The notes below the pieces were generated by a model, which was not told the DNA's origin, did no database searches, and saw only the letters and a program-made list of their open reading frames with translations. From an uncultured Oscillospiraceae bacterium (lineage in GTDB: Bacteria > Bacillota > Clostridia > Oscillospirales > Oscillospiraceae): a stretch of DNA of 35,243 nt. The number at the start of each line of letters is the position of its first letter. Within the stretch, counting starts at the first letter, position 1. The translations under genes and the position numbers were made by a program. This document shows positions 7,414-14,935 of the stretch, piece after piece. Location of the stretch: positions 1 to 35,243 of the forward strand of contig CALWXD010000042.1 of NCBI GenBank assembly GCA_944385425.1, read 5' to 3'.

Positions 7414-9084
7414 TTACTCGATGCTGACAATATAGTAGTAGACAGGCTGGCCGCCGGGCAGCATGGACAGCTCTGCCTCCGGGCAGACCTCGCTGAACAT
7501 GGCCTCCGCCTGGGCAGCCTCCTCGGCGCTGACGTCCTCGCCGTAGAACACGGTGATAAACTCTGCGTTTTCGTTCTGGGCCTCCTGGGCCAGCTGGCGC
7601 AGGAGAACGGCGATATCCTTGTCCGTTCCGAAGAGCTTGCCGCCGAGGAGGGCCAGGTAATCCCCGGCGTGGATCACAGAGCCGTCAAAGTCGCTGTCCC
7701 GGGCGGCATAGGTGATCTGCGCGGTGGAGACGTGCTCGATGGCCTCCGTCATAGCGGAGAGGATCTCCTCCGGCTCCGCCTCCAGCTCCACGTTCATCAT
7801 GGCGGTGATGCCCTGGGGGATGGTGGTGGTGGGGACCACCACTACCTGCTTTTCCGTCATGCCCACGCACTGCTGGGCGGCCATGATGATGTTTTTGTTG
7901 TTGGGCAGCACAAAGACCACCTCGGCGGGGGTCCGCTCGATCTCCTTGAGGATGCTCTCCGTAGAGGGGTTCATGGTCTGCCCGCCGGATACGATGCCGT
8001 CCACGCCCAAATCGCGGAATACGGCGGCGATCCCCTCGCCGGCACAGACGGAGAGGAAACCATAGCGCTTTTCCGGCGCGGCGGGGCCGGACAGAGCGCC
8101 GCTTTCCAGCTCCCGCTCCACATCCTCCAGGTCGTCGGTGCTCTGGGCCTTCTTCCCGGCGGCAAGGTCCTCCGCCTGGGTCCGCATGTTCTCGATCTTC
8201 GCCAGCTCCAGCGTGCCGTATTTCTGGGCCTCATTCAGGGCGCTGCCGGGGATGTCGGTGTGGACATGGACCTTGAAGGCCTCGTCGTCCTCGCCGATGA
8301 CCAGGCTGTCGCCGATGGTGCTGAGATAGGCCCGCAGCCCCTCCAGGGGCTTGTTGGCGGTTTTGCGGACGATGAACACCGTGTCAAAGGTGAAGGTGAT
8401 CTCCTCGGCGCTGAGGGCGGCGAAGTCGGCCTTGTCCTGGGCGTCGTCCTCGCCGGCCTCCGGCATGGGCTCGCCCCGCATGGCCGCCAGCATCCCCTCC
8501 AGGATCACCAGGTACCCCTTGGCCCCGGCGTCCACCACGTTTGCCTTTTTCAGCACCGGGTTCATCTCCGTGGTCTGGGGCAGCACCTCATAGCCGGCCT
8601 TGATGGCCTCCTGCAGCACATACTCCGCGTCGCTGTCCTCCCGGGCGGCCTCCACCGCCCGCTTGGCGGCCAGGCGGGACACGGTGAGCACCGTCCCCTC
8701 CGCCGGCTTCATCACCGCGCCGTAGGCGGCGGCCACCCCCTCCTGCATGGCGGCGGCGAAGGCCGCGCCGTCTGCGGCGGCGCAGTGCTTGAGCTCCTTG
8801 CCGATGCCCCGGAAGAGCAGGGACAGGATCACGCCGGAGTTTCCCCGGGCGCCCCGCAGCAGGGCGCTGGCGCAGACGCCCGCCGCCTGGCCCACCGTCT
8901 CCGGGGAGAGCTTTTTCAGCTCCTGGGCGGCGGTGTTGATGGTCATGGACATGTTGGTGCCCGTGTCCCCGTCGGGCACGGGAAAGACGTTGAGGTCGTT
9001 GATGCCCTGCTTTTGCTGGGCGATGGCCGCGGCACCGTGGAGGACCATCTGCTTAAACAGAATACCGTCGATGGTATGTTTCAT
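7414..9084 (-). CDS. fakA: FakA/YloV family: DAK2-type fatty acid kinase-like protein
   Basis: A 556-residue protein with the three-part layout of the family. The N-terminal DhaL/DAK2 domain (about 1-200) has the nucleotide/metal motif DGDTGTNM at 38-45 and a SALLRGARGNSGVI segment. A middle domain follows (about 230-320, with FTFDTVFIVRKT and HVHTD), then a C-terminal domain similar in fold to DegV/FakB (YGFLSVCAGEGI, IVSGGQTMNPSTESIL, VFVLPNNKNIIMAA). In Staphylococcus aureus FakA phosphorylates fatty acids bound to FakB, feeding exogenous fatty acids into phospholipid. No fakB is in the window. The gene is 22 bases downstream of the Asp23-family gene, the conserved yloU-yloV pairing of Firmicutes. 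Confidence 0.92.
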   Translation of the reverse strand: MKHTIDGILFKQMVLHGAAAIAQQKQGINDLNVFPVPDGDTGTNMSMTINTAAQELKKLSPETVGQAAGVCASALLRGARGNSGVILSLLFRGIGKELKHCAAADGAAFAAAMQEGVAAAYGAVMKPAEGTVLTVSRLAAKRAVEAAREDSDAEYVLQEAIKAGYEVLPQTTEMNPVLKKANVVDAGAKGYLVILEGMLAAMRGEPMPEAGEDDAQDKADFAALSAEEITFTFDTVFIVRKTANKPLEGLRAYLSTIGDSLVIGEDDEAFKVHVHTDIPGSALNEAQKYGTLELAKIENMRTQAEDLAAGKKAQSTDDLEDVERELESGALSGPAAPEKRYGFLSVCAGEGIAAVFRDLGVDGIVSGGQTMNPSTESILKEIERTPAEVVFVLPNNKNIIMAAQQCVGMTEKQVVVVPTTTIPQGITAMMNVELEAEPEEILSAMTEAIEHVSTAQITYAARDSDFDGSVIHAGDYLALLGGKLFGTDKDIAVLLRQLAQEAQNENAEFITVFYGEDVSAEEAAQAEAMFSEVCPEAELSMLPGGQPVYYYIVSIE

Positions 9085-9106
9085 GGCGTTTCACATCCTC
9101 CTTGGT

Positions 9107-9457
9107 TTACAGCACAATAGAATCCACGCAGACGTCCACGCTTTTGACCTCCGCGCCGGTGTATTTGTTGACCTTGTAGCGCACCTCGCTCATGATGGAG
9201 CGGCAGGCGGCGGTGATGTTCACCCCATGCTCCACGATGATGTGCAGCCGGATGGAGACCGTGCCGTCCTCGTTGTAGGTGACCTGCACGCCCTTGCTCA
9301 TGGCCTCCTTGCGCAGCAGGTGTACCAGCCCGTCGGTCATGGAGCGGTAGGCCATGCCCTTGACGCCAAAGCAGTTGGTGGCGGCGTTGCCGGTGATGTT
9401 GGCCACCACGCTGCTGCTGATGGTGATGGTTCCCTTATCATTGCTCAGCTGAATCAT
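9107..9457 (-). CDS. yloU: Asp23/Gls24 family protein (YloU)
   Basis: A 116-residue cytoplasmic protein of the Asp23/Gls24 family. Features seen: KGTITISSSVVANITGNAA at the start, then CFGVKGMAYRS, and a repeated strand-helix pattern ending in VRYKVNKYTGAEVKSVDVCVDSIVL. Family members are abundant envelope-stress proteins that sit at the membrane; YloU itself is of unknown function but is conserved next to yloV/fakA. The ATG at 9457 is preceded by GAAAGGATG. The frame is open further upstream, but that part covers a GC-rich leader and does not resemble the family. It is the first gene of a two-gene operon with a good promoter at 9601-9629. Confidence 0.9.
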   Translation of the reverse strand: MIQLSNDKGTITISSSVVANITGNAATNCFGVKGMAYRSMTDGLVHLLRKEAMSKGVQVTYNEDGTVSIRLHIIVEHGVNITAACRSIMSEVRYKVNKYTGAEVKSVDVCVDSIVL

Positions 9458-9531
9458 AAACAACATCCTTTCGTCGGGATTATCCGATCTGATGGAACTG
9501 CTTGGAACAATGGAAAACAGCGCGGCCCCGC

Positions 9532-9574
9532 TCCCCCGCGCAGCCGGCGGGGGGACGGCGGGGGCGCCGCCGTC
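9532..9574 (-). promoter_or_regulatory. GC-rich hairpins in the yloU leader
   Basis: Two strong inverted repeats lie in the predicted 137-base yloU leader: 9554-9561 with 9567-9574 (8 bp, perfect) and 9533-9539 with 9547-9553 (7 bp). Neither is followed by a T-run. They may serve mRNA stability or attenuation; no function can be shown. Confidence 0.4.
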
Positions 9575-9600
9575 AATGGACAACCCACGGTTGCTGCAAT

Positions 9601-9629
9601 ATTATACACGAAATGGAAGGAGATAACAA
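9601..9629 (-). promoter_or_regulatory. sigma-A type promoter for yloU-fakA
   Basis: On the minus strand TTGTTA (9629-9624) and a perfect TATAAT (9606-9601) are 17 bases apart. Transcription would start near 9594. Confidence 0.7.
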
Positions 9630-9667
9630 GTGGAAAAAGAAAACTTGGCCTCCTTTTGGAAAAACTA

Positions 9668-9696
9668 TTGAAAAAGGCGGGCGTATGCCCTAGAAT
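9668..9696 (+). promoter_or_regulatory. sigma-A type promoter for rsmD-coaD
   Basis: TTGAAA at 9668-9673 and TAGAAT at 9691-9696 with a 17-base spacer, divergent from the yloU promoter about 40 bases away. The leader to rsmD would be about 48 bases. Confidence 0.75.
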
Positions 9697-9750
9697 ATGA
9701 GACGAAACGATGGATTTTGACCACCGCAAAAACACAAGAGGAGAGCTGCT

Positions 9751-10308
9751 ATGCGCGTCATCACCGGTTCCGCCCGCGGCCGCCGGCTCAAGGAGCTGCA
9801 GGGCATGGAGACCCGCCCCACCACCGACCGGGTGAAGGAGGGCCTTTTTAATATCATCCAGTTTGACATCGAGGGGCGGCAGGTGCTGGACCTCTTCGCC
9901 GGCACCGGCCAGCTGGGCATCGAGGCCCTCAGCCGCGGGGCGGCCGGGGCCACCTTTGTGGACCAGCGGCGGGAGGCGGCTGCCCTGGTCCGGGAGAACC
10001 TGGAGCGCACCGGGCTTGCCCAGCGGGGGCGGGTGGTGCAGGGGGAGGCGCTCTCCTTCCTGGCCGGGCGGCCGGGGCGGTTCGACCTTATTTTCCTGGA
10101 CCCGCCCTACGGCGCGGGCCTCCTGGAAAAGGCGGTGGAGGCCGTCGCCGGGTTTGACATTCTCCGCGGGCATGGTATAATGATCTGTGAAAGCTCCGTG
10201 GAGGAGACGCTGCCGGAGACGGCGCCCCCCTATGTCCTCCACAAGACCTACCGCTACGGCCGCATCAAGCTGACCGTATACCACAGGGAGGGGGAGGAGC
10301 AGCCGTGA
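9751..10308 (+). CDS. rsmD: 16S rRNA (guanine(966)-N(2))-methyltransferase
   Basis: A 185-residue SAM-dependent methyltransferase that modifies G966 of 16S rRNA in the small ribosomal subunit. It opens with the family signature MRVITGSARGRRL, followed by TRPTTDRVKEGLFN, the SAM-binding loop LDLFAGTGQLGIEALSRGA, and the catalytic LDPPYG motif near residue 115. Its start is supported by the family's N-terminal motif and by GAGGAGA just upstream. The stop codon overlaps the GTG start of coaD by four bases, the common clostridial rsmD-coaD coupling. Confidence 0.96.
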   Translation: MRVITGSARGRRLKELQGMETRPTTDRVKEGLFNIIQFDIEGRQVLDLFAGTGQLGIEALSRGAAGATFVDQRREAAALVRENLERTGLAQRGRVVQGEALSFLAGRPGRFDLIFLDPPYGAGLLEKAVEAVAGFDILRGHGIMICESSVEETLPETAPPYVLHKTYRYGRIKLTVYHREGEEQP

Positions 10309-10784
10309 GGACCGCCGTCTGCCCGGGGAGCTTTGACCCCATCACCCTGGGCCATCTGGACCTCATCCGCCGGGCGTCCGCGCTCTTTGACCGGGTGCTG
10401 GTGTGCGTGATGAGCAACGGGGAGAAGGACCGGGGGATGTTCCCCCCGGAGGAGCGGCTGCGCCTGGCGCGGCTGGCGGTGGCGGACCTGCCCCGTGTGG
10501 AGGCGGAGCTGTGGACGGGCCTTCTGGCCGACTACGCCCGCGCCCGGGATGCCTGCGCGGTGGTGAAGGGCGTCCGCGGCGGCGGGGATTTTGACATGGA
10601 GTACCAGATGGCCTGGATCAACGACAGTCTGGCCCCCGGGCTGGAGACGGTGCTGCTGCCCGCCAGCCCCCGGTACGTCTGGTTCAGCTCCACCATGGCC
10701 AGGGAGATGATCCGCTACGGCCAGGACCTGGAGCGATACTTGCCCTCCGCCGTGGCGGAGGAGATCAGGAAAGGAATGAGATAG
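10305..10784 (+). CDS. coaD: phosphopantetheine adenylyltransferase
   Basis: It transfers AMP from ATP to 4'-phosphopantetheine, the penultimate step of coenzyme A synthesis. At 159 residues it has the usual bacterial length. Nucleotidyltransferase motifs are CPGSFDPITLGHLD (with the T-x-G-H signature) and FSSTMAREM near the C-terminus, with VVKGVRGGGDFDMEYQMAWIN between them for substrate contacts. The start is GTG inside the rsmD stop (GTGA), so it is translationally coupled. The following gene begins three bases after its stop. Confidence 0.97.
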   Translation: MRTAVCPGSFDPITLGHLDLIRRASALFDRVLVCVMSNGEKDRGMFPPEERLRLARLAVADLPRVEAELWTGLLADYARARDACAVVKGVRGGGDFDMEYQMAWINDSLAPGLETVLLPASPRYVWFSSTMAREMIRYGQDLERYLPSAVAEEIRKGMR

Positions 10785-10787
10785 GCC

Positions 10788-11303
10788 ATGCAGAGCGACG
10801 TGCTACATCTGATCGACATGCTGTATGAGACCATAGACGAGGCCAAGGGCGCCGCCTTCAGCGGCGACAAGTGCGTGGTCTCCCGCAACGAGGTGCTGGA
10901 TATGCTGGGGGAGATCCGGGCCCAGCTGCCCGCCGAGCTGAAGAAGGCCCAGGATCTGATCCGGGCCAGGGACGAATATGTGGAGGCGGCCAAGCGGGAG
11001 GCGGACAACATCCGCCGCAAGGCCGAGCTGGACGCCAAGACCATCGTCTCGGAGAGCCGGGTGCTCCAGGCCGCCCGGGAAAAGGGCCATGAGATGATCC
11101 GCCGGGCGGAGGAGCGCAGCCGCACCATGATCCAGGTGACCAACGAGTACACCGAGGACGCCCTGCGCCGCACGGAGGAGGCCATCCAGATGGCCCTGCA
11201 GGAGATGCAGGAGGCCCGGGCCAAGTACCGCGCCGCCTCCAACGAGAAAATGCAGGAGGCCCGCCGCCGCATGGAGGAGGAGCCGGAGGACCACCAGGGC
11301 TAG
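10788..11303 (+). CDS. coiled-coil protein, DivIVA/ATP-synthase-b-like in appearance, function unknown
   Basis: A 171-residue, highly charged, almost wholly helical protein without membrane segments. From about residue 50 it shows a long run of Glu/Arg/Lys/Ala heptads (for example AKREADNIRRKAELDAKTIV and EEAIQMALQEMQEARAKYRA), typical of a continuous coiled coil. Such proteins next to coaD in Clostridia are often annotated loosely as 'ATPase', but there is no Walker motif here, so that label is not supported. The N-terminal part (VLHLIDMLYETIDEAKGAAFSG) followed by a coiled coil looks somewhat like small DivIVA-like scaffolds. It starts three bases after coaD and is surely in the same operon. 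Confidence 0.75.
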   Translation: MQSDVLHLIDMLYETIDEAKGAAFSGDKCVVSRNEVLDMLGEIRAQLPAELKKAQDLIRARDEYVEAAKREADNIRRKAELDAKTIVSESRVLQAAREKGHEMIRRAEERSRTMIQVTNEYTEDALRRTEEAIQMALQEMQEARAKYRAASNEKMQEARRRMEEEPEDHQG

Positions 11304-11349
11304 CCCCCTGGCGGGGAGAGGGGGAGGCTGCCGGCCGGAGAATTGCCGG

Positions 11350-11378
11350 TTGCATCTTTCCCCGGCCTATGTTACAAT
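11350..11378 (+). promoter_or_regulatory. sigma-A type promoter for the DUF2752 gene
   Basis: TTGCAT at 11350-11355 and TACAAT at 11373-11378, spacer exactly 17. The expected start of transcription (about 11385) is only about nine bases before the ATG at 11394. Confidence 0.7.
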
Positions 11379-11393
11379 AACGGCGGTGGTTGC

Positions 11394-11786
11394 ATGATCG
11401 GAAAAAAGGATATCCAGGCGCTCTTGATCATCGGCGTTTTCTACTTCTTTATTGAGCTGCTGGGCGTCACCTGCCCGATCAAATTCCTCACCGGGATCTC
11501 CTGTGCCGGCTGCGGCATGTCCCGGGCCTGGCTGTCCCTGCTGCGGCTGGACGTATCCGCCGCGTTTGCCTACCACCCCCTGTTCTGGCTGCCGGTGCCC
11601 GGCGCGGTGCTGCTGCTGCTTTGGCGGCGCCTGCCCAAAAGGGCGGCCAGGGTCTGCATGGGTGTGATCGGCGGGTTGTTTTGTGTCGTATATTTGGTTC
11701 GCCTTTTCTCGCCGGAGGACACGGTGGTGGTCTTCGCCCCGGAGGAGGGGTTCGTCTTCCGCCTGTTCGCCAGGCTGGCGGGGTGA
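11394..11786 (+). CDS. DUF2752 family membrane protein
   Basis: A 130-residue membrane protein with three predicted membrane helices (about 8-25, 60-80 and 90-107). It carries the DUF2752 signature: CP near the first helix, then ISCAGCGMSRAW with the C-x-x-C-G-M motif, then AFAYHPLFWLP. The function of the family is unknown. The ATG at 11394 starts at the first membrane helix; an earlier in-frame ATG at 11343 precedes the predicted promoter's -35 element and would not be transcribed from it. No ribosome binding site is seen before 11394, and the leader would be extremely short. The next gene starts 24 bases after its stop. Confidence 0.8.
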   Translation: MIGKKDIQALLIIGVFYFFIELLGVTCPIKFLTGISCAGCGMSRAWLSLLRLDVSAAFAYHPLFWLPVPGAVLLLLWRRLPKRAARVCMGVIGGLFCVVYLVRLFSPEDTVVVFAPEEGFVFRLFARLAG

Positions 11787-11810
11787 ATCATAAAAGAAGG
11801 GAGAATACAT

Positions 11811-13076
11811 ATGTTTTGCAGAAACTGCGGAAAAGAAGTGCCCGATGGGCAGAAGTTCTGCGATGGCTGCGGCGCCCCCATGGAGGCGCCTGCCGCGTCC
11901 CAGACGCCGCCCCCGCCCCCGCCGCCCAACTATCCGCCGGTGAACAACCAGTATCCGCCGGCAGGCGGCCCGCCGCCCCAGGCCGGCAGCGGCAAGCCGG
12001 ATAAGAACACCATGGACCTGGTGCTGAAGGTGGTGGCCGGCATCTGCGCCGCCTTCTACGCCATCATGGGCCTCAGACAGCTGTTTAGCATCTTGGGCAA
12101 TCTGTCGTCGGTCTTTTATTTCTACGGTTTCTTTAAGGGCATCATCCTGCTGTTTGTGGATATCCTCAGCGTGCTGGTCTTCGTGTGGATGTGCGCGATG
12201 CTGATCCTGCTCATTGTAAAGCGGACGCCCAAAAGCGGCGGCGCCCTCTTCCTGGGCCTGTGCGCCGGCGCGGTGGCCCGGCTGGTGGTCAGCGTCCTCA
12301 CGCTGCTGCTGCTGGCCCTCTTCGTGGGCAACATGGTCTACTCCGTCTTGGGCATCTTCTCCTTCCTGGGCTACGTCATCGTGGCCGGCGTGGTGTTCCT
12401 GCTGCTCTACCTCATGGACGAGGCGCCCTTTGTGGGCCAGGGCAGCAAGGATGTGAAGACCATCCTGCAGGAGGGTCTGGCCGATCTGAAGGCCCCCAAG
12501 CCCCAGCAGAGCGCCGGCGGGTACCAGCCCTCCGGGAACGCCGGCCAGGGCTACGCGGCCCCCAGCGGCTACGCCGCCCAGAACCCCGCCGGCGGCGGCA
12601 GCGGCAACGCCTATCAGAACGCCGCCCCCGGCTACCAGAACTACGGCGGCAACGGCGGCGGCTACCGGCCCCAGCCGCTGAAGACGGACCGGAGCCTGGT
12701 GGCCTACATCCTGCTGACCATCATCACCTGCGGCATCTACTCCTACTACTTCCTCTACTGCATGGCCCGGGACGTGAACGTGGTCTGCGAGGGCGACGGG
12801 AAGAGCACCCCCGGCCTGCTGCCCTTCATCCTCTTGAGCTTTGTTACCTGCGGTTTCTACGCCCTCTACTGGTACTACTCCCTGGGCAACCGCCTGGCCG
12901 CCAACGCCCCCCGCTACCAGCTGAACTTCCAGGAGAACGGCACCACCATCCTCCTGTGGTACCTGGTGGGCGCGCTGCTGTGCGGCATTGGGCCCTATGT
13001 CGCCATGCACTTCCTCATCCGCAACACCAACAGCCTCTGCGCCGCCTACAACCAGTACAACGGCCTGTACAACTAG
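11811..13076 (+). CDS. zinc-ribbon, multi-pass membrane protein with C-terminal DUF4234 domain
   Basis: A 421-residue protein of clear modular build. Residues 1-22 form a zinc ribbon (Cys3, Cys6, Cys17, Cys20). A Pro-rich linker follows (about 25-62), then four or so membrane helices (about 70-205), a low-complexity Gly/Tyr/Ala/Asn linker (about 225-285) and the C-terminal DUF4234 membrane domain with two similar ITCGIYSYYF and VTCGFYALYWYY segments. Gut Clostridia carry many such zinc-ribbon/DUF4234 proteins; their role is unknown. A ribosome binding site (AGAAGGGAG) precedes the ATG. It is followed by a strong terminator, so it ends its unit. Confidence 0.82.
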   Translation: MFCRNCGKEVPDGQKFCDGCGAPMEAPAASQTPPPPPPPNYPPVNNQYPPAGGPPPQAGSGKPDKNTMDLVLKVVAGICAAFYAIMGLRQLFSILGNLSSVFYFYGFFKGIILLFVDILSVLVFVWMCAMLILLIVKRTPKSGGALFLGLCAGAVARLVVSVLTLLLLALFVGNMVYSVLGIFSFLGYVIVAGVVFLLLYLMDEAPFVGQGSKDVKTILQEGLADLKAPKPQQSAGGYQPSGNAGQGYAAPSGYAAQNPAGGGSGNAYQNAAPGYQNYGGNGGGYRPQPLKTDRSLVAYILLTIITCGIYSYYFLYCMARDVNVVCEGDGKSTPGLLPFILLSFVTCGFYALYWYYSLGNRLAANAPRYQLNFQENGTTILLWYLVGALLCGIGPYVAMHFLIRNTNSLCAAYNQYNGLYN

Positions 13077-13412
13077 TATTGGAAGACGGGAAATCAACAG
13101 AGCGTATCCATTTTTCACAGAGAGCCCCCGGCGCCGGAGCGCCGGGGGCTTTTCCTGTCCCCCTTCGGCGGGGGGAAACTGTGCAAAGCGACAAAGTTTC
13201 GGTGGGCGGATTGGGGAAAACGCTGGAATTTCAAATTGGAAAGAACTGGCAAATCCATAAATTGTGCCGTTTGCTTTTTGAGATACCATATCTTGTGCTA
13301 TGCAGGCTGCATAGGGCGGGAATTTTGTAGAACGTATGTTTTATATTACGAAAAAGGGGGAAGATTGCCGAAAAAGCCGCAGATTCCGTCGGAAAAAATA
13401 CAAAACTTCCGC
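13077..13412. other. AT-richer gap upstream of the division cluster
   Basis: No gene is visible in this 336-base part of the gap. After the terminator at 13123-13154 it becomes markedly AT-richer than its surroundings. It holds a short C/G hairpin near 13157-13172 and an exact 7-bp inverted repeat around one base at 13299-13313 (TATGCAGGCTGCATA). Short open frames here lack ribosome binding sites and family resemblance. Confidence 0.6.
13123..13154 (+). terminator. intrinsic terminator after the DUF4234 gene
   Basis: A perfect 12-bp stem (13123-13134 with 13139-13150) with a CGGA loop, followed by TTTT and CCT. Confidence 0.9.
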
Positions 13413-13441
13413 TTGCAATTTACATAACGACTTGCTATACT
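13413..13441 (+). promoter_or_regulatory. sigma-A type promoter of the mraZ (dcw) operon
   Basis: TTGCAA at 13413-13418 and TATACT at 13436-13441 with a spacer of exactly 17. It lies immediately before the MraZ-box repeats, the position expected for Pmra. Confidence 0.85.
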
Positions 13442-13448
13442 ATTCCCA

Positions 13449-13478
13449 AGTGGTGGGAAGTGGTGGAAAGTAGAGAAA
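13449..13478 (+). promoter_or_regulatory. MraZ-box: three 10-bp direct repeats
   Basis: AGTGGTGGGA, AGTGGTGGAA and AGTAGAGAAA lie end to end, one helical turn each, eight bases after the -10 element. MraZ is known to bind G-rich direct repeats of this spacing in its own promoter and repress the dcw operon. The third copy is degenerate. Confidence 0.8.
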
Positions 13479-13518
13479 AATCCCACAACCACCCACAGAG
13501 AGAAGGGCGGGTGGGCGA

Positions 13519-13935
13519 ATGACAGGCCAGTATCAGCACAGCATCGACGCCAAGGGCCGTCTGTTCATCCCCGCCAAGCTGCGGGAGGAGCTGGGGGAGA
13601 CGTTCTATGTCACCATGGGCATGGACGGCTGCCTCTCGGTGTACTCCGACGTCAGCTGGGCCAGGTTCACGGAGAAGTTCGAGAGCCTGCCCTACACAAA
13701 GACCAAGGCTATGCGGGCGCTGTTTGCCAACGCCGCCAAATGCGAGCCCGACGCCCAGGGGCGGATCTTGATCCCCGCCAAGCTCCGGGCCTACGCAAAG
13801 CTGGAGAAGGACGTGGTGGTCATCGGCGTGAGCAACCGGGCCGAGATCTGGAACGCGGAGCGCTGGCAGGCCGTGGAGGAAGAGGAGCTGGATCCCGCCA
13901 AGCTCTTCGCCGCCATGGAGGAGCTGGACTTCTGA
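13519..13935 (+). CDS. mraZ: transcriptional regulator and division-cluster protein MraZ
   Basis: A 138-residue protein with two AbrB-like (SpoVT/MraZ) halves: HSIDAKGRLFIPAKLREEL near the start and PDAQGRILIPAKLRAYAKL in the middle, the duplicated D-x-K/Q-G-R-x-x-I-P-A-K-L-R motif of the family. MraZ forms a ring that binds repeats upstream of its own gene. Here the binding repeats are seen at 13449-13478, so autoregulation is very likely. Start ATG 13519 follows GAGAAGGGCGGG. It is the first gene of the cluster and ends one base before rsmH. Confidence 0.96.
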   Translation: MTGQYQHSIDAKGRLFIPAKLREELGETFYVTMGMDGCLSVYSDVSWARFTEKFESLPYTKTKAMRALFANAAKCEPDAQGRILIPAKLRAYAKLEKDVVVIGVSNRAEIWNAERWQAVEEEELDPAKLFAAMEELDF

Positions 13936-13936
13936 G

Positions 13937-14887
13937 ATGGAAAAGGACTATGGACACCGGCCCGTGCTGCTTCGGGAGTGCCTGGAGGGGCTCAATATCC
14001 GGCCGGACGGCATCTACCTGGACGGGACCCTGGGCCGGGCGGGCCACTCCCTGGAGATCGTCCGCCGCCTGACCACAGGCCGCCTCATCGGCCTTGACCG
14101 GGACGAGGCGGCCCTGGCCGCCGCCCGGGAGCGGCTGGCGCCCTATCTTGAAAAGGTGACCCTGGTCCACACCAACTTCAGCCGCCTGGAGGCGGCGCTG
14201 GACGAGGCGGGGGTGGACAGGGTGGACGGGATGCTTTTTGACCTGGGGGTGTCCTCCCCCCAGTTGGACGAGGCGCGGAGAGGCTTCAGCTACATGCAGG
14301 ACGCGCCGCTGGATATGCGGATGGATACCACCGCGGCCCTCACAGCCCGGGAGGTTGTGAACACCTGGAGCGAGGAGGCGCTGCGGCGGATTTTGTCTGA
14401 CTACGGCGAGGAGCGGTACGCCCCCTGGATCGCCGCCGCCATTGTCCGCCGCCGGGCGGAGCGGCCCATTGAGAGCACCCTGGAGCTGGTGGAGGTCATC
14501 AAGGGCGCCATGCCCGCCGCGGCGCTGCGGGAGAAGCAGCACCCAGCCAAGCGCAGCTTTCAGGCCATCCGCATCGCCGTCAACGGCGAGCTGGAGGAGC
14601 TGCCCCCCATGCTGGAGGCGGCGGCCCGGCGGCTGAAGGCGGGGGGGCGCCTGGCGGTGATCACCTTCCACAGCCTGGAGGACCGCATCGTCAAGCAGAC
14701 CCTTCGGACCCTGGCCACCGGCTGTATCTGCCCGCCGGAGTTTCCGGTGTGCGTGTGCGGCAGAAAGCCCAGGATGACCCTGGTGAACCGGAAACCCATC
14801 ACCGCCGGGGCGGCGGAGCTGCAGGACAATCCCCGCGCCCGCAGCGCCAAGCTCCGGGTGGCGGAGCGGACGGCATACGACGGATGA
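13937..14887 (+). CDS. rsmH: 16S rRNA (cytosine(1402)-N(4))-methyltransferase
   Basis: A 316-residue SAM-dependent methyltransferase (formerly MraW) acting on C1402 of 16S rRNA. Family motifs: GHRPVLLRECLEGL at the start, DGTLGRAGHS for SAM, LFDLGVSSPQLDEARRGFSY and RMD in the middle, KRSFQAIRIAVN and FHSLEDRIVK toward the end. The length is normal. The ATG is one base after the mraZ stop. The gene is in its universal place in Firmicutes division clusters. Confidence 0.97.
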   Translation: MEKDYGHRPVLLRECLEGLNIRPDGIYLDGTLGRAGHSLEIVRRLTTGRLIGLDRDEAALAAARERLAPYLEKVTLVHTNFSRLEAALDEAGVDRVDGMLFDLGVSSPQLDEARRGFSYMQDAPLDMRMDTTAALTAREVVNTWSEEALRRILSDYGEERYAPWIAAAIVRRRAERPIESTLELVEVIKGAMPAAALREKQHPAKRSFQAIRIAVNGELEELPPMLEAAARRLKAGGRLAVITFHSLEDRIVKQTLRTLATGCICPPEFPVCVCGRKPRMTLVNRKPITAGAAELQDNPRARSAKLRVAERTAYDG

Positions 14888-14935
14888 TCCCCGCCGATCA
14901 GGCGGCTTGATACGAAAGAGGAGAGGAGAGGTACC

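Noticed and set aside
13157..13172. CCCCC-TTCGGC-GGGGG hairpin as a second terminator
   Set aside because: It is followed by AAACTGTG, not Ts.
11367..13289. A 640-codon minus-strand frame over the DUF2752 and DUF4234 genes
   Set aside because: Same reason: antisense of real genes, it runs through a terminator and lacks a ribosome binding site.
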